A stretch of 64,000 bases of DNA from Nonomuraea guangzhouensis (GCF_019396345.1 NZ_JAHKRM010000003.1:372001-436000); one strand, 5' to 3'. Positions 17,055 through 26,446 are shown, counted from the stretch's first letter. Numbers and translations are program-made. The notes: a model not told the origin generated them from the letters alone.

Positions 17055-18134
17055 ATGAAACTCAGGTCGGCAACCGTGGCTGGCATCGGCTCCTGCTTGG
17101 CCATCTCCCTCCTCTCGGCCTGCGGTGGCGGCTCTGGCGGCGCCTCCGGCAACACGGCGACCACCGGCGGCGGCTCCCCCGTGGTGGGTGTCGACTACCC
17201 GCGCTCCGACACCGACTTCTGGAATTCCTACATCAAGTACACGCCCGAATACGCCAAGCAGCTCGGCCTGGACATCAAGACCACCAACTCCCAGAACGAC
17301 GTCGCCAAGCTGACCGCCAACGCGCAGACGTTCATGAGTCAGGGCGTGAAGGGCGTCGCGATGGCACCCCAGGACACCGCCGCCATCGCCCCGACCCTCC
17401 AGCAACTCGCCGCGAAGAAGATCCCTGTTGTCACCGTCGACACCCGACCCGACACCGGAGACGTCTACATGGTCGTCCGGGCCGACAACCGCGCGTACGG
17501 CGAGAAGGCCTGCCAGTTCCTCGGCACCAAGCTCAGTGGCAAGGGCAAAGTCGTCATGCTGCAGGGCGACCTCGCCTCGGTCAACGGCCGCGACCGCACC
17601 GAGGCCTTCAACGACTGCATGAAGAAGAACTACCCCGGCATCAAGGTCTTCGGGGAGGCCACGAACTGGGACGGCGCGATCGCCGCGCAGAAGCTGCAGA
17701 CGGACCTGATCGCCAACCCCGACATCAAGGGCGTCTACATGCAGTCGAGCTTCGCGCTCGCCGGGACGCTGCAGGTGCTGCAACAGCGAGGCCTGCTGGT
17801 GAAGCCGGATGACCCCAAGCACGTCTACGTCGTCTCCAACGACGGCATCCCAGAGGAGCTCAAGGCCATCGCCGAGGGCAAGGTCGACGCGACCGTCTCG
17901 CAGCCGGCCGACCTCTACGCCAAGTACGCCCTGGACTACCTCAAGGCCGCGATCGACGGCAAGACGTTCCAGCCGGGCCCGACCGACCACGACAGCACCA
18001 TCATCCAGGTCCGCCCGGGCCTGCTGGAGGACCAGCTCTCGGCCCCGCTCGTCACCTCCGACGGCGGCACCTACGGCGGCGTCAAGAGCCTGAAGAGCGA
18101 CGACAAGTCCCTGTGGGGCAACAACCTCGGCTGA
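17055..18134 (+). CDS. Sugar ABC transporter substrate-binding lipoprotein
   Basis: The extracytoplasmic receptor of a ribose/rhamnose-type importer, 359 residues. A lipoprotein signal ends in L-L-S-A-C with C23 as the lipidated residue, followed by a Gly/Ser linker. The mature part is a periplasmic binding protein type 1 fold with G-V-D-Y-P-R-S-D near the start and typical hinge blocks (V-K-G-V-A-M-A-P-Q-D-T, V-V-T-V-D-T-R). AAGGAGA lies seven bases before the ATG. It is the first of three transporter genes placed directly after the catabolic enzymes, so its ligand is probably L-fucose or the oligosaccharide from which it is released. Confidence 0.88.
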   Translation: MKLRSATVAGIGSCLAISLLSACGGGSGGASGNTATTGGGSPVVGVDYPRSDTDFWNSYIKYTPEYAKQLGLDIKTTNSQNDVAKLTANAQTFMSQGVKGVAMAPQDTAAIAPTLQQLAAKKIPVVTVDTRPDTGDVYMVVRADNRAYGEKACQFLGTKLSGKGKVVMLQGDLASVNGRDRTEAFNDCMKKNYPGIKVFGEATNWDGAIAAQKLQTDLIANPDIKGVYMQSSFALAGTLQVLQQRGLLVKPDDPKHVYVVSNDGIPEELKAIAEGKVDATVSQPADLYAKYALDYLKAAIDGKTFQPGPTDHDSTIIQVRPGLLEDQLSAPLVTSDGGTYGGVKSLKSDDKSLWGNNLG

Positions 18135-18167
18135 TCGGAAGCCGGCGAGAGAAGGAAGGCGGCTGAT

Positions 18168-19736
18168 ATGGGCGATCGGGAGCCGGCGACGAGCTCCGGT
18201 CCAGCCCCGAGCGGCGACGGGCGGCCCCCGGCCGGGCCACCCGTCGCCGAGGCGGCGGAGATCACCAAGCGGTTCGGTTCGACGTTGGCGCTCGACGGCG
18301 CGGGGATCACGATCATGCCGGGTGAGACCCACGCGCTCGTGGGGCGCAACGGAGCCGGCAAGTCGACCCTGGTGTCGATCCTGACCGGTCTGCAGGCCCC
18401 GGATGAAGGGGTGCTGACCTTCGGCGGGCAGCCCGCGCCACGGCTCGCCGACCGCGACGCCTGGCGGCAGCGAGTGGCCTGCGTTTACCAGAAATCGACG
18501 ATCATCCCTGAGCTGACGGTCGCCGAGAACCTGTGCCTCAACCGGTACAGCCGGGGCCGCGCCGGACTGATCAGCTGGCGCACGCTCCGCCGCCAAGCCC
18601 AGGAACTGCTGGAGAGCTGGTCGGTGGACGTGAGCGCCGGAACCAGGGCGGGAGACCTCACCATCGAGCAACGGCAGTTCGTCGAGATCGCCAGAGCGCT
18701 GTCGTTCGGCGCGCGCTTCATCATCCTCGACGAGCCGACGGCTCAACTGGACGCCGCTGCGATCGCCCGGCTCTTCGCCCGTATCCATGATCTCCAGCAG
18801 CAGGGCGTCACGTTCCTCTTCATCAGTCACCATCTGCAGGAGATCTATGAAATCTGCGACATGGTGACGGTCTTCCGGGACGCGCGCCACATCCTCACCG
18901 CGCCCGTGGAGCAGCTGCCGCGCGCGGAATTGGTCGCGGCGATGACCGGCGAGGCCGCCACGGCCGCGGCACAGCACGGGCATGAAGCCGCGCACCGGCC
19001 CGGCGGGGAGCACGTGCTCAGGGTCGATGCCCTGTCCGCGGAGGGCGCGTACGACGATGTGTCGTTCCAGGTCAGCGTGGGTGAGATCGTCGGTCTGGCC
19101 GGTGCGGCGGGCAGTGGCCGTACCGAGGTGGCCGAGACGGTCGTCGGCCTGCGCACTGCCGGCGCGGGCGCCGTGGAGATCGCCGGACAGCGCCCACGGC
19201 CCGGCAGCGTGTCCGCCGCCCTGGCGGCCGGAGCCGGGTTCGTCCCGCAGGACCGCCACGATCAGGGCTTCGTGCCTGATATGTCCATCGCAGACAACAG
19301 CACGCTGACGATTCCCGAACGGCTCGGACCGTCGGGATTCATCAGCGGGCCTCGCCGGGACGCCCTCGCCCGTTCGATGATCAAGCGGCTGGCGATCAAA
19401 ACTCCCGGGCATGAGGTGCCGGTCTCCGGACTCTCGGGAGGCAACCAGCAGAAAGTCGTCATGGCTCGGGCGATGGCCAACGACCCACGGCTGCTCGTCC
19501 TCATCAACCCGACCGCCGGCGTCGACGTGCGGTCCAAGGAATTCCTCCTCGGCAAGGTCGAGGAGATCGTCCAGTTGGGCACGGGCGCGCTTATCGCGTC
19601 CGACGAGTTGGACGACCTGCGAATGTGCGACCGCGTCCTGGTGATGTTCAAGGGCCGCGTGGTCGCCGAGATGGCCAGCGGCTGGCACGACCACGACCTC
19701 GTGGCCGCGATGGAAGGAGTGGACCTCGATGCATGA
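18168..19736 (+). CDS. Sugar ABC transporter ATP-binding protein, RbsA type
   Basis: The energising subunit, with two fused nucleotide-binding domains (522 residues). Domain 1 has Walker A G-R-N-G-A-G-K-S-T and Walker B F-I-I-L-D-E-P-T; its signature is the divergent L-T-I-E-Q-R-Q. Domain 2 has a degenerate Walker A (G-A-A-G-S-G-R-T) and a clear signature L-S-G-G-N-Q-Q-K. Its Walker B reads L-V-L-I-N-P-T-A-G, with Asn where the usual Glu/Asp pair sits, so one ATP site may be inactive, as in other CUT2 transporters. The permease start lies inside its last codons. Confidence 0.9.
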   Translation: MGDREPATSSGPAPSGDGRPPAGPPVAEAAEITKRFGSTLALDGAGITIMPGETHALVGRNGAGKSTLVSILTGLQAPDEGVLTFGGQPAPRLADRDAWRQRVACVYQKSTIIPELTVAENLCLNRYSRGRAGLISWRTLRRQAQELLESWSVDVSAGTRAGDLTIEQRQFVEIARALSFGARFIILDEPTAQLDAAAIARLFARIHDLQQQGVTFLFISHHLQEIYEICDMVTVFRDARHILTAPVEQLPRAELVAAMTGEAATAAAQHGHEAAHRPGGEHVLRVDALSAEGAYDDVSFQVSVGEIVGLAGAAGSGRTEVAETVVGLRTAGAGAVEIAGQRPRPGSVSAALAAGAGFVPQDRHDQGFVPDMSIADNSTLTIPERLGPSGFISGPRRDALARSMIKRLAIKTPGHEVPVSGLSGGNQQKVVMARAMANDPRLLVLINPTAGVDVRSKEFLLGKVEEIVQLGTGALIASDELDDLRMCDRVLVMFKGRVVAEMASGWHDHDLVAAMEGVDLDA

Positions 19737-20766
19737 GACCGCGACCGCGAACCCGGACGCCACCCCCGGCACCGATTCGTCCTCGGCCGACGGCAACCAG
19801 CGCCGGATCGCCTTCGCCCGCCTGCGCGATCTGGCGCTCATCCCCGCGATCATCGTCATCGGAGTGGTCGGCCAGCTTGTCAGCCCGGTGTTCCTCCAGC
19901 CTGACAACCTCATCAACATCCTGCAGACCATGTCCGAGATCGCGATACTTGTCCTCGCGCAGACCATGGTGCTGATCGTCAAGAAGATGGACCTCTCACT
20001 TGAGTCCACCATGGGGCTGGCGCCCGGGGTCGCCGCCTGGCTCACCGTCTCCGCCGGGACGGGCCACGGTCTCGGCCTCCTTCCGGGTGCCTGGGCGGTG
20101 CCCGTCACCCTCGCCGTCGGTCTGCTGGTGGGCGCCGCCAACGCGCTGCTCATCATCCGGTTCGGGCTCAACGGCTTCATCGTCACGCTCGGCATGCTCA
20201 TCGTGCTGCGCGGCATTCTGACCGGGATCTCCGGTGGGCAGACGTTCTTCCAACTGCCCGAATCGATGATGTACCTCGGTACGACCCAGTGGCTCGGCGT
20301 CCCCGCCTCCATCTGGATCTGCCTGGCGCTGTTCGCGATCGGGATCGTGGTACTCGGCTTCACCGGCTTCGGCCGGTCGCTGTACGCCATCGGCGGCAAC
20401 GTGAACGCCGCGAAGGCGGCCGGCATCCGCACCGACCGCGTGCTGTGGATCGTCATCGTCACGGCGAGCGTTCTGGCCGCGCTCAGCGGGTTGCTGCTGT
20501 CCGGCCGGCTGGCCTCTGTCGCCTCCGCCCAGGGCAACGGCTACATCTTCACGGTCTTCGCCGCTGCCGTCATCGGCGGCATCAGCCTGAACGGCGGAAA
20601 GGGGACGATCTTCGGGGCCTTCACCGGCGTTCTGCTCCTCTACCTGATCCAGAACGTGCTCACCCTCGCGGGCGTCCCCGCCCAGTGGATCGGCGCCCTC
20701 AACGGTGCGATCATCATCATCGCTCTGGTCATCTCCCGCATCACCGGAGGAAAGGTCCAAGAATGA
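19729..20766 (+). CDS. Sugar ABC transporter permease, RbsC type
   Basis: The membrane subunit, 345 residues with about nine to ten hydrophobic helices. The conserved M-D-L-S-L-E-S-T cytoplasmic motif and the G-G-N-V-N-A-A-K-A-A-G-I segment of CUT2 permeases are present. AAGGAG nine bases before its ATG lies inside the end of the ATPase gene, and the two overlap by eight bases. A single permease gene implies a homodimer. It ends one base from the convergent MarR gene, with no room for a separate terminator. Confidence 0.9.
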   Translation: MHETATANPDATPGTDSSSADGNQRRIAFARLRDLALIPAIIVIGVVGQLVSPVFLQPDNLINILQTMSEIAILVLAQTMVLIVKKMDLSLESTMGLAPGVAAWLTVSAGTGHGLGLLPGAWAVPVTLAVGLLVGAANALLIIRFGLNGFIVTLGMLIVLRGILTGISGGQTFFQLPESMMYLGTTQWLGVPASIWICLALFAIGIVVLGFTGFGRSLYAIGGNVNAAKAAGIRTDRVLWIVIVTASVLAALSGLLLSGRLASVASAQGNGYIFTVFAAAVIGGISLNGGKGTIFGAFTGVLLLYLIQNVLTLAGVPAQWIGALNGAIIIIALVISRITGGKVQE

Positions 20767-20767
20767 T

Positions 20768-21310
20768 TCACCGGTGACGGTTCGGCTCGATGCGCTTTTG
20801 TGGCGTCTGCCGCATCCCCATGGAGTCGCGGGCCAGGCGGGAGAGGAGGTGCTTGAGTGTGGTCACGTCCTCCTCGCTCCAGTCGGCGAGCATCGTGTCG
20901 ACATGCTGCTGGCCGTGCGCCATGATCCGCTCCCCGATCTCCCGGCCTCGGGGGGTCAGTGCGAGCAGTACGCCGCGTTCGTCGGAGGGCTCGCGCACCC
21001 GTACGATGAGGCCCGCCTCGTCCAGGCGGTGGGCGATCTTGGAGAGGTTCGCCCGTCCTGTGCCCAGGGCCTCCGCCAGTTCGCTGGGACGCATCGCCCC
21101 TCGATAACTGAGCTGGTTGACGACGAGGAACATCGACACGTCGTTCACCGGGAAGTCGACAGCGGCCATGACGGTCAGCCGCCTGGTGAGGCTGTCGGCC
21201 TCGTGGATGATCGAGGCCAAGGAGACACGCAGGTCGAGAGGATCCGGCGCGATGGCGGGGGACAGGTCGATGTCTGGATCGTCCAGCTCGTAGCGTTGTG
21301 CGCGCGCCAC
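20768..21310 (-). CDS. MarR family transcriptional regulator
   Basis: A 180-residue winged-helix regulator. The core motif M-R-P-S-E-L-A-E-A-L-G-T-G-R-A-N-L-S-K followed by the wing D-E-R-G-V-L-L-A-L-T-P-R-G-R is typical of MarR. It lies 88 bases downstream of the glycosidase gene on the same strand and may be read through from it. Its target could be the glycosidase or the convergent transporter operon; the sequence does not decide. Confidence 0.8.
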   Translation of the reverse strand: MARAQRYELDDPDIDLSPAIAPDPLDLRVSLASIIHEADSLTRRLTVMAAVDFPVNDVSMFLVVNQLSYRGAMRPSELAEALGTGRANLSKIAHRLDEAGLIVRVREPSDERGVLLALTPRGREIGERIMAHGQQHVDTMLADWSEEDVTTLKHLLSRLARDSMGMRQTPQKRIEPNRHR

Positions 21311-21398
21311 GATGTGCCTCCCCTAGTTCGTACTCGGCGAAAGCCTATGTGCTGGCGCGGGCGACCGGTCAGGGCACCTGGTCGCCCGCGCGACCGGC

Positions 21399-24341
21399 TC
21401 AGCTTGTCGTCGTCTCCTGCAGCAGCCGTACCGGTCCGAGCAGCCCGTGGCCGTGCACGGTCGTCTGCTGCGTCTCGTTGCCGCCGGTGAAGGACGCGAT
21501 GATGTCAGGGATCGCGTCGTAGTAGCCACGGGCGAGCAGCCGGTTGTTCAGCGAGCTGGAAACGCGGACCGTCACCTGGTTCTGGCCCGGCCGCAGGTCG
21601 CCGGTGACGTCCACCTGCGGGCAGGAAGTGTCGAACCCCTTGACCACGCCCTGGTTGACCTGGACACAGCCCAAGGCGCCGGCGGTCGATCCGAGGTCGA
21701 GCACGTACCTGGTCCCGGCGGCCGGGGCCTGGTCGAGAGTGAAAGTGGCGGTGTACTCGCCGACACCGCTGACCTCGGGCCCCACCTCGGGGAGGTCCTT
21801 CCATGGCCGCAGGGGGCCGTGGCCGGCGTCGAGGCGGGTGATGGCCGTGAGGGGGCGCTCCTCGCGGGTCTCATAGCCGAGCCCGCGGTCCTCGGAGATC
21901 ACTTCCAGGTCGCCGGCGTCCCAGCTCTCGACCGCGATCGTCCACTGGGAGATCTCCTGCAACGGCTTCGCCGTGACGGGATCGGACCCCGTCGGCTGCG
22001 CCGCCGCGCGGTCGAGGGTGAGCAGCGCCATCTCGCCTGGGGCCAGGGACACGGTGACGATCGTCCGGCCCGCTTCGTGCCGTACGCCGTGATGGGGCCG
22101 GATGTCACCGGACCAGGCGTCGATCCGGTGGGCGGCCGCGATGCCTGGGAGAGCGACCTCGACGGTGGTCGGCTCGCCGGTCTCGTAGAGGAAGTGGTAC
22201 AGGTACAGGTGCAGCAGGTCACCGTCCTCGCGCAGGTGGCTCAGGACGGATTGGTTGCCGGTGGTGAACTCGGCGCGTCCGGAGATGCCGAGGTCGCGCA
22301 ACGCCTGGCGGCTATGGGCGGGATCGTGGACCTCGGCGACGGTCGGGAGCGCGCGCAGCTCCGCCATCGTCTGGGCGAGCTCCTCATCGCGGCCGTCCAG
22401 GCCCGGGGTTCGGGCCGCCGCCTGGTGATGGGTGGTGTGCTGGCCGGCGACGAGCCACTTGAGTTCGCGGGCGCCGTTGACGATGACAAGCTTCAGACCT
22501 TGGCGCGCCCACTGCAGAAGCTTGGCCGCCACATTCGCGTCCAGCGTCTCCTGGTAGACGATGAGCGCCTGGTAGCCGGGGCCGTCAGGCTGGACGAGTC
22601 CATCGGTGAACGACACCTCATCGCGCGGCAGGAGCGATCCGTCGAAGAACTCGTACGTCCACCCGGCGTCCTGCATGTCCAGGTCCTGCCACCAGTGGTT
22701 CTGGCGGTCGCGCATCCACATGCGCCCGTAGGCGTCCTCGTCCTGGATGCGACGGCCCTCCGAGTCCGTGAGGGCCAGGCCAATGGTGTTGTCGGTGAAG
22801 TGGTCGGTACGCAGGATCCCGACGTCGATCCGTGGCCTGCCCTGGCGCAGGACGGCCTGGTATCGGCCGATCGCCTTGTTCCACAGGGGGTAGAACTCGG
22901 CCGCGGGCTGCCGGGTGTCGAACCGCTCGGAGAACCTGGACCACATGCCCTCATGCCCCGGCCACTGGGTGACACCCTCGGCGCCGGCGGTGCTCGCCCA
23001 GCCGTGCAGCACGGTCTTGGTGATCCCGGCCGCCAGCTGGGTGGCGATGATCTGGTCGTAGAAGCGGTGGTCGAGGATGTGGTTGCGGGTGGTCGCGCCG
23101 GTCTCGGAGGAGTACTGCTTGCCGAACAGGTGGGCGGGCCCGGCCATCAACCGGTAGGCGTCGATCTGCGCACCGAACTCCAGGGACTCGCTCTCGATGC
23201 CGTCGACCTCAGGCCCGGGCCGGGTGAGCTCGAACGGCAGCCCGTAGCTGATCTCGGAGCGTAGCGTGATCCCGTTGTCGTGCAGGAACGAGGCGAACGG
23301 GCGCAGCATGTTCTCGATGTAGAGGTCGGTGAGCGTACGCACGTAGTCGAAGCGCACCTTCTCGACGGTGACGCGGTGCTCCTCGCGTACGTCGTAGTGA
23401 TAGGTCGTACTGACCGCCATGAACGGCACACTGCGCAGCAGGAAGGGCAGCCAGACCGTGATGTCGTAGCCGCGGCGGGCCCGGAACTCCTCGGCGAAGG
23501 TACGCCCCCAGAACAGGCCGCCGGCGCCGTAGGTCGACAGCTCCAAGGAGTCCATGTACATCTGCACCCGCGGGTTGCGGCTGATCTGCTCGCGCAGCTC
23601 GGGGGTGAGCACGACCGAGGTCCAGTAGTCGATGACCGCCTCGACGCCGTCCCGGTCCAGGTAGTTGACGGTGTAGTTGACCGACGCCGAGGGCGAGGCG
23701 GTCTGCCCGGTGCCGTGCATCCACAAGACGAACAGTCGCCACTGGCCGTCCGCAGGGGCGCGCCACTCCAGCGTCTCGTCCCGCACCTGGTCGGTGAGGT
23801 CGACGACAGATTGAAGGTCGAGCGTGGTGGCTTCCAGCACGCGCGCGGCCACGACGGCCACCAGATGCTGCTCGGTCACCTTGCCGCGATGGCCGGGGAG
23901 CTGAGTCGTGGGCGCCTCGGCGTCGAGGTCCACGCGCGGGAGCAGGCCGCTGCGCGAGCCGGCGGGCCCGAGGTCCTCGGTCACCACGTCGAGCTCCTGC
24001 GCCGCGGCCGGGTGATCGGGGGTGATGGTGGGCAGGTTCGCGTTCGCCCAGTTCGTACCGGAGGTGAAGCTCACCGCCATGTTCCGGCTGGTCGTCTCCT
24101 TCACCACCACGTGAGAGTCGTGCGTCCACTCCTCTGAGCCCCAGCCGTAACGGGCGTGGTCGATGCCGGCCTCGTCCATGGCTAGGAACTCCATGCCGCC
24201 GAACCCGAGCCGGTGCGCGGTGTCGACCTCGCGCAGCAGCGTCTCGTCAGTGTGCAGGCCCTCAGCGAGCCACCATCGCACCTCCGGGCGGTACTCGATG
24301 GCTGGGTCGGTGACCAGGCGGGTGAGGTCGTCAAGTGACAT
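21399..24341 (-). CDS. GH106-like glycoside hydrolase (alpha-L-rhamnosidase family)
   Basis: A large enzyme (980 residues) without signal peptide, so probably cytoplasmic. The N-terminus R-P-E-V-R-W-W followed by G-F-G-G-M-E-F-L matches the opening of the GH106 TIM barrel. The C-terminal 130 residues form a galactose-binding-like beta-sandwich (Y-V-L-D-L-G, V-D-V-T-G-D-L-R-P-G-Q-N). It would release a terminal 6-deoxysugar, rhamnose or a relative, from imported oligosaccharides and feed the adjacent pathway. AGAGGA precedes the ATG. The family call is by motif only; the catalytic acids were not assigned. Confidence 0.7.
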   Translation of the reverse strand: MSLDDLTRLVTDPAIEYRPEVRWWLAEGLHTDETLLREVDTAHRLGFGGMEFLAMDEAGIDHARYGWGSEEWTHDSHVVVKETTSRNMAVSFTSGTNWANANLPTITPDHPAAAQELDVVTEDLGPAGSRSGLLPRVDLDAEAPTTQLPGHRGKVTEQHLVAVVAARVLEATTLDLQSVVDLTDQVRDETLEWRAPADGQWRLFVLWMHGTGQTASPSASVNYTVNYLDRDGVEAVIDYWTSVVLTPELREQISRNPRVQMYMDSLELSTYGAGGLFWGRTFAEEFRARRGYDITVWLPFLLRSVPFMAVSTTYHYDVREEHRVTVEKVRFDYVRTLTDLYIENMLRPFASFLHDNGITLRSEISYGLPFELTRPGPEVDGIESESLEFGAQIDAYRLMAGPAHLFGKQYSSETGATTRNHILDHRFYDQIIATQLAAGITKTVLHGWASTAGAEGVTQWPGHEGMWSRFSERFDTRQPAAEFYPLWNKAIGRYQAVLRQGRPRIDVGILRTDHFTDNTIGLALTDSEGRRIQDEDAYGRMWMRDRQNHWWQDLDMQDAGWTYEFFDGSLLPRDEVSFTDGLVQPDGPGYQALIVYQETLDANVAAKLLQWARQGLKLVIVNGARELKWLVAGQHTTHHQAAARTPGLDGRDEELAQTMAELRALPTVAEVHDPAHSRQALRDLGISGRAEFTTGNQSVLSHLREDGDLLHLYLYHFLYETGEPTTVEVALPGIAAAHRIDAWSGDIRPHHGVRHEAGRTIVTVSLAPGEMALLTLDRAAAQPTGSDPVTAKPLQEISQWTIAVESWDAGDLEVISEDRGLGYETREERPLTAITRLDAGHGPLRPWKDLPEVGPEVSGVGEYTATFTLDQAPAAGTRYVLDLGSTAGALGCVQVNQGVVKGFDTSCPQVDVTGDLRPGQNQVTVRVSSSLNNRLLARGYYDAIPDIIASFTGGNETQQTTVHGHGLLGPVRLLQETTTS

Positions 24342-24356
24342 GCGTTCCTCTTCACG

Positions 24357-24372
24357 GTTGCATCGATTTAAC
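24357..24372. promoter_or_regulatory. LacI-like operator candidate upstream of the glycosidase
   Basis: GTTGCATCGATTTAAC is an imperfect 16-base palindrome (6 of 8 positions per half) centred on ATCGAT, 15 bases before the glycosidase ATG. Form and position suit a LacI-family repressor. Its sequence differs from the candidate at 1482, so a different regulator is implied. No LacI gene is in view. Confidence 0.35.
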
Positions 24373-24716
24373 GCATCCTGCGGGTGCCGTTGGGGCCGAC
24401 ACTAGGCCGCGTCGCGCGCAAAAGCAATGTCGTGAGGAAACTATAAAACGTCGGCGTGGGGCAGCTTCCTGCTCTAACCGGGCCTGACTAGCCTCGCGCT
24501 CCTGCGTGAGAGGCTCAGGTGTCGGGCTGCCATGCCTCGCACTCACACCTCACGAGTACTCTCTTTCGCTCATGATTCTTAAAACGATTCATGCGGTTTG
24601 GGTTCCTGGGCTCCTTGGCCGACGTTCGTTCGGTTGCTTCTTGCATCTTCTATGACGTACGGCATAAGTTACCCATCGGTAGTGTCGATGAGTGCAGGAA
24701 GAAAGTCGGTGGCGGT

Positions 24717-24890
24717 GTGAGTCCGCGCAAGAGGGACTTCCGGGCCGGCTGCCCGATTGTGGCGGTGGCCGTGGAGACCAACGACGACGCCCCGCAACTC
24801 GCCCGCTCCGCCGCCGAGATCCACGACCTGCTGGTCCACGCCCTGAGGGACCGGCCCAACCCTGACCCCGGTCTCGGCACCCGCCCGTGA
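24717..24890 (+). pseudogene. C-terminal remnant of a TetR regulator (YxaF/LmrA type)
   Basis: The codons R-A-G-C-P-I-V-A-V-A-V-E followed by a helical Ala-rich stretch match the ligand-domain signature of YxaF/LmrA-like TetR regulators. The DNA-binding half is missing; upstream sequence to 24400 shows no HTH in any frame. It precedes the enoyl-CoA hydratase gene, whose regulator it may once have been. The remaining 24373-24716 stretch contains no gene I can support. Confidence 0.5.
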
Positions 24891-24930
24891 CCGCCCCGCC
24901 CGTGATCGCCCAGCCTGAGGGAGCCGCGCC

Positions 24931-25602
24931 ATGCCCGTACTCGACCGCCAGGACGACATCTTCATCCTCGACCTCGGCGACGGCGAGAACCGCTTCCACC
25001 CCGACTGGATAGCCGCCGTCGATGCCGCCCTGGACGAGGTGGAAAAGGCGGACGGGCCCCGCGCCCTGGTGACCGCCGCGACCGGAAAGTTCTACTCCAC
25101 CGGGCTCGACCTGGACTGGTTGTTCGCCCACGCGGACCAGCAGCAGGACTACGTGACCTCGGTGCACGCGCTCTTCGCGCGACTGCTGTGCCTGCCGGTG
25201 GCCACCGTGGCAGCGCTACAGGGGCACACCTTTGCCGCCGCCGCCATGTTCTCGCTGGCCCACGACTTCCGTGTGATGCGCGCCGACCGCGGCTTCTGGT
25301 GCCTGCCCGAGGCTGGCATCAACATCCCCTTCACCCCCGGCATGTCCGCTCTCATCCAGTCCCGCCTGACGCCGCAGACCGCCCACGAGGCCATGCTCAC
25401 CGCCCGCCGCTACGGCGGCGATGACGCCGCGGCCGCCGGCATCGTTGACCACGCCGTCGACGAGGACGTCGTACGGACGACCGCTGTCGAGATCGCCCGG
25501 GCCCAGGCGCCCAAGGCGGGCGACATCCTTGCCACCATCAGAACCCGCATGTACGCACCTGTCCTGGCCGCCCTGCGTGACACGACCAGCGTCATGGGCT
25601 GA
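24931..25602 (+). CDS. Enoyl-CoA hydratase/isomerase family protein
   Basis: A 223-residue crotonase-fold protein, shorter than usual hydratases (about 260). The oxyanion-hole segments are F-Y-S-T-G-L-D-L and G-H-T-F-A-A-A-A. Acid residues in the positions of the hydratase Glu pair are not obvious: the second helix region reads L-P-E-A-G-I-N-I, with one Glu. That pattern is closer to delta3-delta2-enoyl-CoA isomerases, where a single Glu acts as base. It lies 138 bases before a thioesterase gene on the same strand, so a small acyl-CoA pair is plausible. Confidence 0.78.
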   Translation: MPVLDRQDDIFILDLGDGENRFHPDWIAAVDAALDEVEKADGPRALVTAATGKFYSTGLDLDWLFAHADQQQDYVTSVHALFARLLCLPVATVAALQGHTFAAAAMFSLAHDFRVMRADRGFWCLPEAGINIPFTPGMSALIQSRLTPQTAHEAMLTARRYGGDDAAAAGIVDHAVDEDVVRTTAVEIARAQAPKAGDILATIRTRMYAPVLAALRDTTSVMG

Positions 25603-25739
25603 CGCCGTATCCGCCACGGCCGACGAGTAGCCCGGTACCACCCCTACCTGGCACAAGCAGGCGCTCACCCGCATTGAACGCCTCCAGGATTGACCATCAC
25701 CCGACGGCTCTCTATCAGCACCACCGCAAGGAGCAATCC

Positions 25740-26201
25740 GTGTCCACGACCGACTTCACCGCTCTGTCGGGCCTCGAACTGATGCGCTGGGTACAGTCCG
25801 TGCGGTCGACCGAACCCGACGTCCCTTCGATCGGCAGGCTGCTCGGCATGCGGTTCGACGAAGTGGAGCACGGCCGCATCGTCATCTCGCTCGACACCCG
25901 GCCCGACTTCGCCAACCCCCTCGGTACGGTCCACGGCGGCATCGCGGCCACACTCCTGGACTCCGCCATGGGGTGCGCGGTGCACACCACCCTCCCGGCG
26001 GGCGTCGGCTTCACGACCCTCGAACTCAAGGTCAACTACATCCGGGCAGCCCACACCGGAGGTCAAACGCTCACCGCCGAGGGGAACGTCATCCACGCCG
26101 GCCGCCGTACTGCCACAGCAGAAGGCAAGGTCCTGGACGATCAGGGAAAGCTGATCGCCCATGCCACCACCACCTGCCTCATCATCGGAGGCAGCGACTG
26201 A
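25740..26201 (+). CDS. PaaI-like hotdog thioesterase
   Basis: A 153-residue acyl-CoA thioesterase of the PaaI/YdiI type. The hotdog signature N-P-L-G-T-V-H-G-G-I-A-A-T-L-L-D-S-A-M-G is at about residues 61-80, with T-T-L-E-L-K-V-N-Y-I-R following. The GTG start is fixed by AAGGAG seven bases upstream; a longer frame to 25674 lacks such a site. It probably hydrolyses an aromatic or short acyl-CoA, alongside the upstream enoyl-CoA isomerase. Confidence 0.82.
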   Translation: MSTTDFTALSGLELMRWVQSVRSTEPDVPSIGRLLGMRFDEVEHGRIVISLDTRPDFANPLGTVHGGIAATLLDSAMGCAVHTTLPAGVGFTTLELKVNYIRAAHTGGQTLTAEGNVIHAGRRTATAEGKVLDDQGKLIAHATTTCLIIGGSD

Positions 26202-26221
26202 CCGTGGTTTGGAGCCTTGGT

Positions 26222-26345
26222 TCACACCGCAGGGCGAGCGTGCTTGAGGACACCGCTGCCGTACACGGCCTGCACGGTGATTGCCAGGACGGTGGCCGCG
26301 AGTGGAATCGGCGCCGCGGTGGGGGAGAAGAGCAATGCCGCTGTA
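26222..26345 (-). pseudogene. C-terminal tail remnant of a membrane protein
   Basis: On the complementary strand a frame reads G-T-A-A-L-L-F-S-P-T-A-A-P-I-P-L-A-A-T-V, then one more hydrophobic run and a polar end K-H-A-R-P-A-V before a stop. This resembles the last helix and tail of an integral membrane protein. No start or upstream helices exist, so it is at most a remnant. It lies at the point where base composition begins to change. Confidence 0.25.
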
Positions 26346-26446
26346 CCCCGTTGCTGCGGCGCCTGACCCCGAACATGAGGTTCTCGTTAAGAGTCGTACG
26401 GCGATGCGGGAAGTCTTTGCGACAGCACGCGAAGGCTTCCCGGTGA

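Noticed and set aside
16857..20537. A 1226-codon complementary frame opposite the ABC transporter genes
   Set aside because: It is antisense to three well-supported genes (binding protein, ATPase, permease) and its product matches nothing; long antisense frames are expected at this G+C content.
21447..23264. A 605-codon frame antisense to the glycosidase
   Set aside because: Val/Gly/Arg-rich composition without motifs; shadow of the GH106-like gene.
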